Positions 8,901 through 19,803 of a stretch of DNA of 64,000 nucleotides are shown here, piece by piece (the first letter of the stretch is position 1; every line of letters begins with the position of its first letter). The DNA is from Paguma larvata (lineage: Eukaryota > Chordata > Mammalia > Carnivora > Viverridae): contig CM057843.1 in the NCBI GenBank assembly GCA_030068075.1, positions 12,666,001-12,730,000 on the forward strand, in the 5' to 3' direction. The position numbers and the translations under genes were made by a program. The notes under the pieces are model-generated. The model was not told where the DNA came from. It saw only the letters and a program-made list of their open reading frames with translations, and searched no databases.

Positions 8901-10364
8901 TGAGGAGAGCAGGCCCCCCGTCAGGGGTGGAGGGGAGTGGCTGCCGTCATGCCAGCCCGAGCCCATCCCTAGCAGCCCCTTGCACAGGGCTGTGCTGGGT
9001 CACCCTGGTCCCCAGCCAGGCCCTTCACAAGAGGCCCTTTCAGGGGAGCCCGCTCAGCCGCTGGCACTGGCCCCACCCTGGGCCCCTCCTCCCACAGCCG
9101 TGTGGACCCGCGGGTCAGGGTGCCCGGGGCTCCTCAGCTCTGCCCTGACATCGGGGGGCCGGCAGATCCTTAAAGGCCGTGTGTGCAGAGGTACCTGAGG
9201 AGGAGTGAGCTCCCCGTTCTTTGGGGTATGCCAGCGGAGGCAGGGATTGAAGCATTGGGTAAGATCAGACTGGATGCCTCCTGTGGACCCGGAAGCCCTG
9301 AGATGGACTCTGGATTCCAGAAACTGAAGAAAGGGGCCCGAGGAGCCCCCTTAGTGACAAGGGAGGCCTGGCCTGTCCCACCTGGGCAGTCGGCTTGGCT
9401 TCGGTGGCCCCTTTACAGAGTGGGGGACCGGGGCTCTGAGAGCCCGTGTGCAGGTGGAGTCTGGGCTCACGGCGGCCTCCCAGCATGAACGAGGGGAGGC
9501 CGACCCCGTGTCCTCGGAGGGCCGGGGGCCTGCAGGTGAGGCCGGGGCCAGGAGGGGCCGGCTGGCCCTGTCCACTAGACTCTGCAGCCGGACTGGACCA
9601 ATGGGCCCCCAGTGATCACGTGGCCTGCTCCTCTGGCGGTCTGGGGCTCACGAGGGATTAGGAGAGAAATGTCAGCATTAACCAGCGATGCCGAGTTCAG
9701 CCCGGGGGGCAGAGGGAGCCTTGGGGGCTGGGCCCAGGTCCTCCGGTTCCTTCCAGGAACCCCCCGCCCCACGGCATTGGGAGCCCGCATCTCTCCTCGA
9801 CGCCTCCCACCTCAGAGGGAGAGAGGGAGTGTGAGCTTGGGGTGGGACAAGGCCTGTGCCTCCGGGGCAAGTCACCCAGCCTTTGCTGCCAAACGGGGGT
9901 GACCCCAGCCTGTGCGGTAGTCGCGAGACACAGCCAGTGTGGGGCGGGGCCCCAGAGCCGGCGCACGCCACGTGCCCGAGGTCCGGCCGGCCCGGCCCTT
10001 CCCCTCCCGCTGCAGGCTCACGCATCGCTAGCAAATCTGGGGGAACACGTTAGCCCTGCTGCACAGCAGCCTTCAGGGGCGTGACCCTTCCATCCAGTGC
10101 CAGGCGCCTCAGAGGCCAAAGGGGGTTGCGCTGTGACCACATCTGGGCTTTTCTGCTAGCCCTCAGATCACCCCACAAAGATGACCTGTCTCCAAGGCCA
10201 GCCCTTCTGGGCTGGACCTGGTGGCTTGGGGTTCAGAGAGCATGAGTGCCACAGCCTAGCTTTTTGCAAACGCAAGGGGTGCCCACTGGGCCCGCTCATT
10301 GGCCTGACCCCAAGGGGCCCTGCACCTCTGGGCTGATGCTCCTCACTGGCTCGGTCCTTCAGAG

Positions 10365-10570
10365 CCTGCTGCTTTGGGTACCCACTGACAACAGGGCCTT
10401 TGCATTCGCCATTCCCGCTGCCTGGAATCCTCCCATTTGCTCCCTCTGCTCATTTGGGTCTCAGCTCAAATGTCCCCTTCTTAGACGGCCCCCCCAACCA
10501 CCACGGCTGATAGGCTCCCACCCCTACCAGGTACCATCATGTCACTTTTTACACTTTTCAGCATAATGTT
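10365..10570 (+). mobile_element. L2 LINE 3'-end remnant
   Basis: Matches the L2 3' end pattern: 'cctttgcattcgccattccc..gcctggaat', then 'gtctcagctcaaatgtcccc' and a following coding-like tail. It is strongly diverged. Confidence 0.65.
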
Positions 10571-10894
10571 TTTCACCCTCTGACGGCAGCTCGCAGAGGC
10601 TGGGAGCTCCTGGGCGTGCGGGGCTGCTGGGTGGTGTGAGGACACCTCCACCCGGAGGCTGGATTGGCTCCCCAAAGGAAAGGGACAGAAGAGGGGCGCT
10701 GGGACAGGGGGTGAGGCTGTCGGCACAGAGCTCAAAAGTCTGGGCATGGATGGTGATGCTGGCCTCGGGGCTGAGAGGCTTCAGGCAGAAGGAGGGCCAC
10801 ACCAGCCTGGCCTGGAGCCCTCAGGGGAATGCTCCCTTCCCAGGAGCCCCCAACTCCTTCCTCTTCCCCACCTGGCCGGACAGAGAGCCTGAGG

Positions 10895-11162
10895 GGATGC
10901 TGGCGTCAGGGTGCCTTTATTGGTGAGTTAGGACGTGCTGGGGGCAGCGGGACAGGGCGGGCGGCAGTGGGGGGGGGGCTCAGTGGCCAAACAGCAGCAT
11001 GTCCGGGGCCCCCAAGGCAGAGGTTTCCAAGGCACTGAGCGGCCCTCATCGGGCGCGAACACCACGCGGCGGCCAGGCGCCCTCCTCCCCACTGCAGGGC
11101 TTGGCACTCGGGGCGGGCCGGGGGCGGGTGGCAGACCCTTGGCGAAGTGGCCGCAGGCCCGG
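10895..11162 (-). other. PEMT: PEMT 3' untranslated region
   Basis: About 250 bases between the PEMT stop and the AATAAA. The far edge is inferred from the signal. Confidence 0.7.
10916..10921 (-). terminator. PEMT: PEMT poly(A) signal (AATAAA)
   Basis: The minus strand reads CACCAATAAAGGCACC, about 240 bases past the PEMT stop. It is the only canonical signal at a suitable distance. Confidence 0.75.
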
Positions 11163-11220
11163 TCAGCTCCTCCTGTGGGACAGCGAGGCTTTCTGCTGGT
11201 AGATCTGAGCGGTGAAGGGC
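11163..11220 (-). CDS. PEMT: PEMT exon 7 (C-terminus)
   Basis: Follows a CGCAG acceptor. Its first base completes Glu181, and it encodes PFTAQIYQQKASLSHRRS before TGA. It matches the cytosolic C-terminal tail of phosphatidylethanolamine N-methyltransferase, which converts phosphatidylethanolamine to phosphatidylcholine by three S-adenosylmethionine-dependent methylations in liver ER and mitochondria-associated membranes. Glu181, split across this junction, is half of the Glu-Glu pair required for S-adenosylmethionine binding in the human enzyme. The tail is basic, with a few substitutions against human. Length is unchanged. Confidence 0.95.
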
Positions 11221-11410
11221 CTGCGGCGAGGGGGAGAGGCTCCGTCAGCGGGTCTTGGGGGCGAGGCCACCGCCCCAGGCCATGTGTCCCCCCACCCGCC
11301 GCCGCAGTGTGGACAGGAGGCCCGGGCTGCCCCGTCACCGCCTGCCCCGCCCCCCAGGCCCCTCCGGGCCCGCTCCGAGCTTCCCCACATGTGGCGGCGT
11401 GCCTACTCAC
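11221..11410 (-). other. PEMT: PEMT intron 6
   Basis: A 190-base intron with a GTGAGT donor (from 11410) and a CGCAG acceptor (to 11221). No internal element is seen. Confidence 0.92.
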
Positions 11411-11485
11411 TCCTCGTACTGGATGGCGACCACGTAGACGAGGGCCACAGCCACGGTCAGCAGCAGGCCGGTGGGGCTGGCGTGC
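11411..11485 (-). CDS. PEMT: PEMT exon 6 (last membrane segment and first Glu of the EE pair)
   Basis: A 75-base exon flanked by a CACAG acceptor and a GTGAGT donor. It completes Met156 and encodes HASPTGLLLTVAVALVYVVA followed by IQYEE, with the second Glu split to exon 7. The Leu/Val-rich run is the fourth membrane helix. The position equivalent to the human Val175Met polymorphism is Val here. The reading frame and length equal the human exon. Confidence 0.95.
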
Positions 11486-14165
11486 CTGTGGAGAACACGC
11501 GGTCAGGGCCGGGCCCCCGCCGCCCTGTCCTGACCCGATGGCCTGTCCGGTACGACCCGGTCGTCCGAGGAGGGCCTGCGCTCCTTTCCCCGGCCCCCGG
11601 CTCGGGACAGAGCGCGGATGAAAAGAACGCCCGGCCTCTCAGACCTGCCCGAGTGGCCGAGCGCGTCCTTGTCTGCGAAGGAGGATGTTCTGGGGCTGGG
11701 GGGTGGGGGAGGGTGACAAATGCTAGCCCAGCCCTCCGGTGACCGTGTTCTCAGGTTGTCTCTAGAAGTAAGTCCAGGGCCCCCAGCCGCACGTGGAGGG
11801 TCCAGGGGGCCCTTCGCGGGCTCCCCGCCAGTGACCGCCACGCAGAGGAGCCCGGGTGCGTCTGCCGTCCAGCCGGTCCCGCCTTCTCCAGTTCCCTCTG
11901 ACCCCAGGGGCTCCACAGGGGCTGGGCTGCCGCATCCGACGGCCCGGAGGACAGCGGGGAAACCGGTTCGGGGGCCTCACGGAGTCCGGGAGCGAGCAGG
12001 GAACAGGGACCCCGCTCCACTTCCTTCACGGAAGGCCCAGGCTGGGGGCCACCGGACTTGGGTACACCACGCGGAGACCCTCTGCCCTGCCTACTCTCCT
12101 CCACCCAGGGCCTCACCCTGTCCCTTGGTCTGTCTGGGCGCTCCGGCAGGGACGCCGAAGGCCCCGCCCTCCACCCCTTGGACTCGATTCCAATCACCCT
12201 CCAGGGCCCAGGGGTCTGCCCGCCCCTCGCCGCTGCCAGGCCGAGATGCCAACACCAAACAGAGGCCCATCTGGGGCTAACACGAAACCTGCCTTCTGGG
12301 AGCTTTACTCGCTGGCCCCGGGGTGGGGGGATTTCTGGAATGAGCAGAGCCTCCCCACCCACGAGGCAGGCCCCCCGAGGAGCTGGGGGGGAGGCTCGGG
12401 AGGACGGGGCCGGGGGCCTGCGCCCCCCGGGACGGCCCCTACCCCGGGCCCTGGAGCGCAAGCCAAGCAGGCTCCCCTTCTCCATTATACCCACGTGAGA
12501 CTTTCCCACTCCCCGCGCACTCTCGCAGTCTCGACCTTGACACCTAACAACCCTGTGTGGAAAGGACCCTCTCCTTCTGCAGACGGGGAGGCTGGGGACC
12601 AGACCGACCCACAGGCCCGGCCCTGAGCCCGACGGGGCGGCAGGGCTGGCCCTAGGGAACCAGCTGTGCGCCTTGGGGAGTGGGGTGTCGTGCTTGGGAT
12701 AGGGGGCTGGGAAGGTGGAGGCCCGGAGACAGCAGGAGGCCCCGGTGCTCAGAGTCCCCAGGAATCCCGCCGCCCCGGGCCCACCAGGGCTTTCCCCATC
12801 CGTGGGGCCCCTGATGGGAGACGGATGGGCTGCAGGAGGCGGCCCCAGGCCACGGCCCGTCCCTAAGGAGCTCCCGGACGAAAGGCTGCGTCCTGCAGCC
12901 CAGCGGACGCCGTCCTTCATCGCCGCGTGGCTCAGGTCCTCCCTACGGTCTCTCACGTGTTCCCGAGATCCCTGACCTGACAGCCCCTAGGTGGGGGTGA
13001 CATCTGACTCCTGGGCACCAGGCACCACCACCGGGGCACAGAAGGGGCCCACATGTGAGCTCTGCCTTCGGAGGGTGCATCTGAGCACAGAGGAGGCAGC
13101 CGTGTGGGGAGGGTGGAGGGGGAATGGTCAGGGAGGGCTTCCTGGAGGAGAGGACACTCAAGTTGGATTTGGAAAGACCAAACGGGAATGGAAAAGGGAG
13201 GGAACAGTGGGCACGCCGGCAGGGGTGAGCTTGGCGGGCAGAATCACGAGGCTGCAGGCTGGGGGCCTGGGAGATGCTGTGTGGAGTGGGTGAATCTAGG
13301 GGCATGGAACCTTCCCCCCCAGGATCTCGCCGCCCAAGTCCGGGCGAGAGGGGCTGGGCTGGGGCAGGGGGCGGGGTCCCGGGCCAGACCTACAGATCCC
13401 CCTCCAGTGCCCGGCACTCCAAGCCCAGTGCTCCAATCGAGGCGGCACCTGAAGGCAGGGGTTGCGAGGAAACATCTCGCTCCCGCCATTCCGCCATTGG
13501 AGAGTCATTCCTTGCACCTGCGACTCTCTAGGCACGAGGTTTCAAGGGTCCGATAAAAGCAGAATGCCTTCTACCAAAACGCTGCCTGTGGAAGAAGCCC
13601 CCACACAGACAGTGGACAAACAGGAAGTGCTGCGGAGGGGCGCCGGGTTCGAGGCCCGGAGCCCACAGCGCCCCCCTATGCGGGCCTTCCCGCCAGGGGT
13701 CTCTGGACAGCGTGAGCCCCGGCGGTCACTCGGGACCTACCAGCCCTAACGTTCTGGGACAGGGCTGGCAGTGTAGGGTCTGCTGCCCAGGAATGATTTC
13801 TATATTTTTAAAGGGGTAAAAAAAAAAAAAAAAGAATAGAGTATCTCGTGACACTGACGATTCTATGAAATTCAAGTTTCAGCGTCCAGGAACGAAGCGG
13901 TGCTGGCGCTCGGACACAGCCGCTCACTCACCCACCGTCTCACGGCCGCTCTGGGCAGAGCTCTGAGCTCCGCCTGCGGCCAGGGAGCCGGGCGCTCCGG
14001 CCCTTCGGGGGAAAGTTCGCTCACCCCCTTCTTGGATGTCGTTCGTTTCCACGCAGAGGAAAGTCCCAAGGAACACCTGGGCTCCTCGGGTGACGGAGGG
14101 CTGGCCTGTTGTCCCCGGGGGGGGTGGGGGGGCAGGGAGGCGGGGTGGGACAGCCCGACACTCAC
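11486..14165 (-). other. PEMT: PEMT intron 5
   Basis: GC-rich intron of about 2.7 kb. It contains an old hAT-like transposon fragment (about 13790-13895, with an A-run at about 13818-13833). A 401-codon minus-strand open frame (11751-12956) is a composition artefact. Confidence 0.85.
13790..13895 (+). mobile_element. hAT-Charlie-like DNA transposon fragment
   Basis: An AT-rich island reading 'atatttttaaagggg', then an A run, 'tatctcgtgacactgacg' and 'tatgaaattcaagtttcag'. It resembles the internal part of the widespread mammalian non-autonomous hAT element also present near 24.8-25.1 kb. Ends are uncertain. Confidence 0.4.
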
Positions 14166-14277
14166 ATGACGGCCCAGCCCAGGTAGTTGGCCGTGCTGCC
14201 CCAGTACATGGGGTTGTCCAGGATGTTGAATGGGAACGTGGTGACTCTTGCCTCCATGAGGATCCCGAAGTAATCGC
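14166..14277 (-). CDS. PEMT: PEMT exon 5 (conserved methyltransferase core)
   Basis: A 112-base exon between a TCCACAG acceptor and a GTGAGT donor. It completes Gly119, encodes [20 protein letters not shown] then [16 protein letters not shown], and gives two bases to Met156. This is the most conserved block of the PEMT/Opi3 phospholipid methyltransferase family (NPMYWGS and the following helix). It differs from the human exon by only a few residues. The frame is intact. Confidence 0.96.
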
Positions 14278-16781
14278 CTGTGGACAAGGTGGGGCAGGGC
14301 CGAGGGTCACAGCCTGGCGGCGCTATCGGAGGGAGGCCCCCAGGGACGGGCGCCACGGCGGGGGTCTGCCCTCCAGGGGGCCCCGGCCCAGCCAAGGAGC
14401 AGGTTGTACAGGTTGAACCGAATCAAGGGCACCCCGGGCAGGGGGTCCACTCGGGTCACAGGCATGCAGACACCTCAGAGGGCACAGGGTCCTGAAGGGC
14501 TGAGGCCCTGAGCCTTCCCACCCACCCCCCATCTGCTCCTTTCCTCTGTGCCTTTGCACGCGCTGTTCCCTCTGCTTGGGATGCCTTTCCCTGCTCTCTG
14601 TCTAGTGAGCGTCTTTCCTCCTTTGGCATTTCTCCCACGGCTGATGTCACCTCCTGAAAGAGACCCTTCCCTGCCTGCTCCCCACGGTTTCTGCCCCCAC
14701 ATCCTCCCTTCTCACCCAGCATGTGGCCTGGGTCGGCTCCTCCCACCCCAGGGAACCCAGGGGGCCTGTTCTGTCCTCCACCCCGGGGCGGCCCACCACG
14801 GCCTGCAGCCAGCCCAGAGCAGCCGGTCACAGTGGAGAGCGCGACCATCAGACCCCGGACAGGCCCATCACCCACCCCTCCGAGACGTGGCGACGAGGCC
14901 TCCCGTCGAGGCCGCTCCAGGAGGCCCCGAGACACGGTCTGCGGCAGAGGCCGCGCCGCCACGGGCATGGCGCTGCTCAGGAAAGGACCCCGCCGGCTCC
15001 GCCCGGCCTCCTCTCCCCAGAAACCCTTCAGAGCTTCATCCGAGGCAGAAGTAGGGCAGCCGCGGGCAGAGGAGTCCGCTGTCTGGGGACAAAGGCTGCG
15101 GGGGCACAGGAGCCGCCCGGGGGCTGCGGAAGGCTTTCTTCGCAGGAGGCAGGAAATGGGGCCTCGGGCCTGGAGGCGGATGGCACAGAAACCCGCTTCG
15201 GGGCTGACTCACGGGAGGGAAGCGGCCGCCGTGCCCTACATCCGGCGCCCGGCGGCGCTCCTCGGCCGTCTCTTCTGGGGGGCGGCGTGCCGTGGTGACT
15301 GCTGTCGACAGGCTGCTTCCCACTGACTGGCTCCTCTAAGCGACTCGCCCCACCCGGCCTTGACCACGTCCTGCCCCCTAGACCATCCGGGGCTCTGCCT
15401 GCCCCTTCCCAGCTCTGCGCCCACACCCGTGCCCTGCCTGCATGCCCCAGAGCTCTTCACCCCTGGTCTTCCAGGACCTGAGCTGGACAGGACCGCCCCT
15501 CCTCCCTCCCTCCTGTGGCCCTTGGCCCCGGCTCTGGGGGGCCTAGACCATGATCCCCACCTTCTCCCTGTCCCCCCCCACTACTTGGCCAGTCCAACCT
15601 CCTCATTGCTGGGATGAGATCTTTAAGCCTCTGCAGGAATGAAGCCTCAGGCCCCTGCGTGGCCGTCGGGGAAACACGTCATGTGGCCCCCCACCTCCAG
15701 CCGTGGCCCAACTGCGCCCCCAGCCCCCCCAACCTACACCAGCCACCCTGCCCCGGAGCTTGCTGTTTGCTCCCAGGCTTCCTTCCCACCGGCCCCAGTG
15801 CCCCACCCCCACCTGGCAGACCCAGGAGCTCCCACCTTCTCCTCCCAGGTCCCTGCCTGCCCCTCTCCTAGCACTGGGCACCCTAAAGCTTCAGCCTGAG
15901 CACCGGGCGCTAAACCGCCTGCGGGCCCGGCTGCCACAGGCGCCCGGCAGGCCCAGGCCGGGCCTCGGCACGGGCCTCCTGCACACGCTGCTCCCGGGGG
16001 GGCTCGTCTGCCTGTGAACACAAGCTCCGTCTGAGTCGCAGTCTCCCCTACCCCCCCGCAGGCCGCATTTCCCCAGACCCCACACGACTGTGGATGGAGA
16101 GACACCCAGGCAACCCGGGAGAGTGCAGGGAACCACCCTGGGCACTGGAGGAAATCGAGGCTGGGTCTGTGAAGTGGGCGAGGGCCCGAGAGCCCCCGAT
16201 CCAGCCCGTCGGAGGGGCGGGCACCTCCCTGTGCCGGCCTGCCTGCTGGGCTCCCTCTGCGGGCTGCCTCCTCCTTTCTGTCCCTGCCCCCAGGACTGCC
16301 CTGCTCTCGCTGCCTCCCGCAGCCGCCCTCCTCCTCGGGCTTCCAAGTTGCCAGAAGCTGCTGATGTCGTGTGGACCCCTAGCCAGGCCGGCACTCAGCT
16401 CCGGGCCCAAAACCACCTGAGCCGTAGGCAGCAGGGAACACAGAGCAGGGACAGCACCCCCCCACACCCGACACCCGACCCGGCCCCACTCCAGCCTTGG
16501 CTTGTGGCCCAAACGCAGCAAGTGGAACTCCCACCTGGCCTGGCGGCCCAGCGGCTGGGTGAGCTAGGAGAGCCCAGCTTCCCGAGCTGACCCGGCGAGG
16601 CCTGGAGGAGGGAAGGTGCCCTGAGCCCCGGAGTCAGCGGCGGAGCAAGAAGACGGCGGGGGACCGCCCGTGCACCCCGCGAAGATTTCGCAGACGGCAG
16701 GGCAGTCGGCCGCCCAGCCCCTGCTCCCCGCTGAGCCCAGAGAGCGTCTGCTCGTGGCCCCCCCAGCCCTCGGGGTCTTAC
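14278..16781 (-). other. PEMT: PEMT intron 4
   Basis: GC-rich intron of 2.5 kb. It includes an L2 remnant at about 14540-14690; the remainder is unique-looking. Several 100-200 codon open frames lack domain content. Confidence 0.85.
14540..14690 (+). mobile_element. L2 LINE 3'-end remnant
   Basis: Shows 'cctttgcacgcgctgttccc', 'tctgcttgggatgcc' and a later 'gtcacctcctgaaagagaccc', the usual L2 3' end order in sense orientation. Confidence 0.65.
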
Positions 16782-16927
16782 CTAGGAAGGTCCCGGTGAA
16801 GCCCAGCGCAAAGAAGCTGGAGAGCACAAGCGTGCTGCCTAGTCCCAGGAGCGCCAGGCCCAAGCGGTAGGCCGTGGGGTTATCCAGGCTCTCCATCTTG
16901 GGCTGGCTCAGCATGGCCTGCGTGAAG
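16782..16927 (-). CDS. PEMT: PEMT exon 4 (SAM-binding GXG motif and third membrane segment)
   Basis: A 146-base exon between a CCCCCAG acceptor and a GTAAGA donor. It completes Cys70 and reads [20 protein letters not shown], then [20 protein letters not shown] and LGFTGTFL, leaving one base for Gly119. The GLG at residues 98-100 is the GXG motif needed for S-adenosylmethionine binding. The surrounding hydrophobic run is a membrane helix. There are several substitutions but no indels against human. Confidence 0.96.
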
Positions 16928-17920
16928 CTGGGGGGAGAGTCGGGAGGTCACTACCGTGGAGGGGGGATCCCCCACCCTTCCCACCCTCTGTCTCCCAGGT
17001 GACCCCCGGAGTAGCCAGTCCAGGGGGCCCTAGAGCCTGCCGGGCCCAGGCCGGCGACGCGGGCTGCAGGCGGGTGGTGGCACTCCCGGAGAGTACCGTC
17101 CAGCCCCTGCAGCACCAGCGCCCCCCGCCGCCCCCGCCACCAGAGAAGTGAGCAGAATGAGGAGCCTGGGCCCCCCTGAACGTTTTTATTTTTTGAGAAG
17201 CCAGAAATCATGAGTCGTATGTAAAATACTCTATTTATTAGAAATAGGCAGAAAGGACAACTGCCTTAGACTCTGCGTGACGGCGGGCTGGATTCAGCCC
17301 CAAGGCCACCAGTTTGCAAACTCCGATTCCTATAGAGCAAGCAACCAGCACTTCAGAGGCAAATGTGGCTCAAAACAGAAAAGATGCACCATCCTTGGCT
17401 GTGCCCTCGGCAGGTGCTGCACGTGGTGATGGCGTCCCGTGCCCCTAGGGTGGACACAGTGCCCGGAAGCCTGGGGCAGGCTCTGCCCCCTCTGCGGCCG
17501 GCACAGGCCCTGGGCAGGGCTGGCTGCATCCCAGGAGGCGTGACCTCAGAGACCCCCCTCCACCTCTGAAATGCCCCCAGCAAGCTCTTTTTTGGGGGCC
17601 AAGCCTTGGAAGTTCAGGTTCTCCAGCTGGCTACTGAAGATGGGAAGGTGTGGCGCAGGCAGGGCGGAGTGACTGGGGTCACGGTAGCGCATAGGAGCAA
17701 GGTTCGGGGTCTGCCTCGCCAGTGGGAGGCCGGCACTGGTGAGGGACACACGCAAAGGAAAGGATGTGTGTGGGAGCAAGTGCATGCGTGTGCCACCAAC
17801 ATACACTGCCCCCTCCCACTCCCCCACTCCCCCATGATCGTAACACGCAGAGACACAGAGCTCTCCGGCCTCAGGGAGGGCAACTGCTTGTGCTCACTCT
17901 GTACTGTGGGCAGCTCACTA

Positions 17921-18322
17921 TCTACCTACCCACCCACACATCCATCTGCCTGCCCAGCCTCTATCCATCCACTCACCCACCCATTAGTCTGTCCTCCATC
18001 CATCCATCCACTCATCCTTCCATCTTCCACCCATCACCCATCCATCCATCTATCCCTCCATCAATCTACCCATCCATCTATCCATGCATCCATCCATCCT
18101 TCCATCCACCCATCCTTCCATCATCCACCCATCACCCATCCATCTGTCTATCCTCTGTCTATCCATCCATCCTTCCATCCATCCATCCACCCATCCACCC
18201 ACCCATCCATTAGTCTATCCTCCATCCATCCTTCCATCCATCAATCTATCTCTCCATCAATCCACCCATCCATCTACCCATGCATCCATCTATCATTCTA
18301 CCCTGTATCTATCTACCCATCA
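17921..18322 (+). repeat. ATCC/CCAT-type tetranucleotide array with longer internal periods
   Basis: About 400 bp of CCAT-family tetranucleotides mixed with CATC, CACC and TCTA variants. A CATTAGTCT.TCCTCC block recurs at 17982 and 18208 (226-bp shift), and a CCTTCCATC.TCCACCC block recurs about 98 bp apart. Segments have therefore been duplicated beyond simple slippage. It contains open frames (Ser/His/Pro-rich) that are not genes. Confidence 0.9.
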
Positions 18323-19567
18323 CAAAGTACCTCTGTTTGCAAGGCTCTTTCATGCAGAACAAATTCACCATCCTCACTCATTCATACAACTGGGAAATTC
18401 CAACTGATGTAAAACCATCCTTCTTTGAGCTAAAAACCAACTCCCTCGAACTCTCTTCTCCAACCACTTTCAGCTCTTAAAGAACAGAGGCTGCTTCTCC
18501 TTCCCCCGAGTATCTCCAGGCACCGGGCACACACCAGACAGGACGGGTTACGGTTCATACTCATCAACTGGAGGAAAAGCAGCCCCCCACTACCCACTAC
18601 CTCCCCCTCCCCCTGCGGGCAGAGGCCCACATGGCGACCTGTCAAACAGTGGCCCGTGTATGTCAAGGCACACCTCAGCACTGGTCACGCTGCCCGTACC
18701 CAGCTCTCCACCCACCACCGCCCTCCCGCAGCCTTCCTGCTGCCCGGGCTCAGGGTCACCCCGCAGGTCCAGGCTGAGCCGCTGGGATTGGCTCAGGGTC
18801 ATGCACACCCTGTTGTTGTACGTGGTCACCGCACCCAGGCCCCGCCCCTCTCTGCCCTCACCGGCCTTTCTGGTAACCCAGCAGCCCTCACCCTCTGGGC
18901 AGCCCTGTGACGCAGGCACACCTCAGCCCTGCAGACCCGGTGGCTCAGGCCATGGAGCAGGCAGCTTACGACCCGGCCTCAGCAGCCTCCCCACCTCCCC
19001 TGTGTGTAGGAGGGTGCGGGCCCTGGTAAGGCTGACTGCCCCACTCAGAGCGCGGCTCACCTGCAGGCCCCTGGCTCCTTGGCAACCATGGCACTAGGGA
19101 CCACCCAGCAGAGAGATAATATGTATGTACGCAGGTGGGTGGGGATGACGCTCGAGCCTCATGCTCTTGTAGGCTGGAGTGAAACCGCCCTACCGCCTGG
19201 CCCCCAAACCGAGAGAAATGAGGTAGGGTGGGCCCCTCCGGACCAGCCGGGAGTACCCATCCGCCTCGGGTGCCCTGGCAAAGAGTGGCACCGATTTTCA
19301 GACTTGGGTGCCCTGTACCTTGGCTTTTGCCTCTGTAGACAGTGACAGTCACCCCTCGTCACCCTTTGAGGAGCTGCGGCCTATGGCTGTGCACACCCTG
19401 CTGAGTGTGAGAGATGCCGGGCTCTGCCTGTAGGGCTCGTGGACAGCGGGACAGAGACAGGTGTGAACGCAGGGTGACACCGAGTGCTGAAGCACCAGGC
19501 GCCACGAGACGGGCTCACTGGCCGGCCGGCCCAGAAGGCCACGGCAACCCTCAAGCTGGGATCTGAT

Positions 19568-19803
19568 TGGGGCTCCTGCGTGGCTCGGTCGATTAAGCAT
19601 CCAACTTGGGCTCAGGTCATGATCTCAACAGCTCATGAGCTCGAGCCCCGCGCTGAGCTCCGTGCTGACAGCTCAGAGCCTGGAGCCTGCTTCGGATTCT
19701 GTGTCTCCCTCTCTCTCTCTGCCCCTCCCCCGCTCATGCTCTGTCTCTCTCTGTCTCGAAAATAAATAAAACATTAAAAAAAATTTTTTTTTAATTTTAA
19801 AAA
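19568..19803 (+). mobile_element. Carnivore SINE (feliform type) with target-site duplication
   Basis: Full-length tRNA-derived element with a GGGGCTCCTGCGTGGCTC head, CT-rich stretch and A/T-rich tail. It is flanked by the perfect 15-bp duplication AAGCTGGGATCTGAT at 19553-19567 and 19804-19818, showing a fairly recent insertion by L1 machinery. Confidence 0.95.

Larger units (their letters stand above)
6021..10895. other. Interval between the RASD1 promoter and the PEMT 3' end
   Basis: GC-rich, with no credible gene. It holds MIR remnants (about 6880-6965 and 7485-7605), an AT-rich patch with forkhead-like motifs (8630-8900) and an L2 3' end (10365-10570). The first 700 bases belong to the RASD1 CpG island. 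The long open frames here lack domain content and reflect GC bias. Confidence 0.6.

Noticed and set aside
11751..12956. 401-codon minus-strand open frame in PEMT intron 5
   Set aside because: Composition is Gly/Pro/Arg/Ser-rich as expected of GC-biased non-coding DNA. There are no domains, and overlapping long frames exist on the other strand.
14405..14460. Minus-strand peptide RVDPLPGVPL, resembling the YVDP start of PEMT exon 2
   Set aside because: It lies between exons 5 and 4, the wrong place for an upstream exon, and similarity does not extend beyond four residues.
17921..18322. Possible CRISPR-like array
   Set aside because: Repeats are tetranucleotide-based without unique spacers, and the genome is mammalian.
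17764..18412. Ser/His/Pro-rich 149-268 codon frames
   Set aside because: They arise from the ATCC array.
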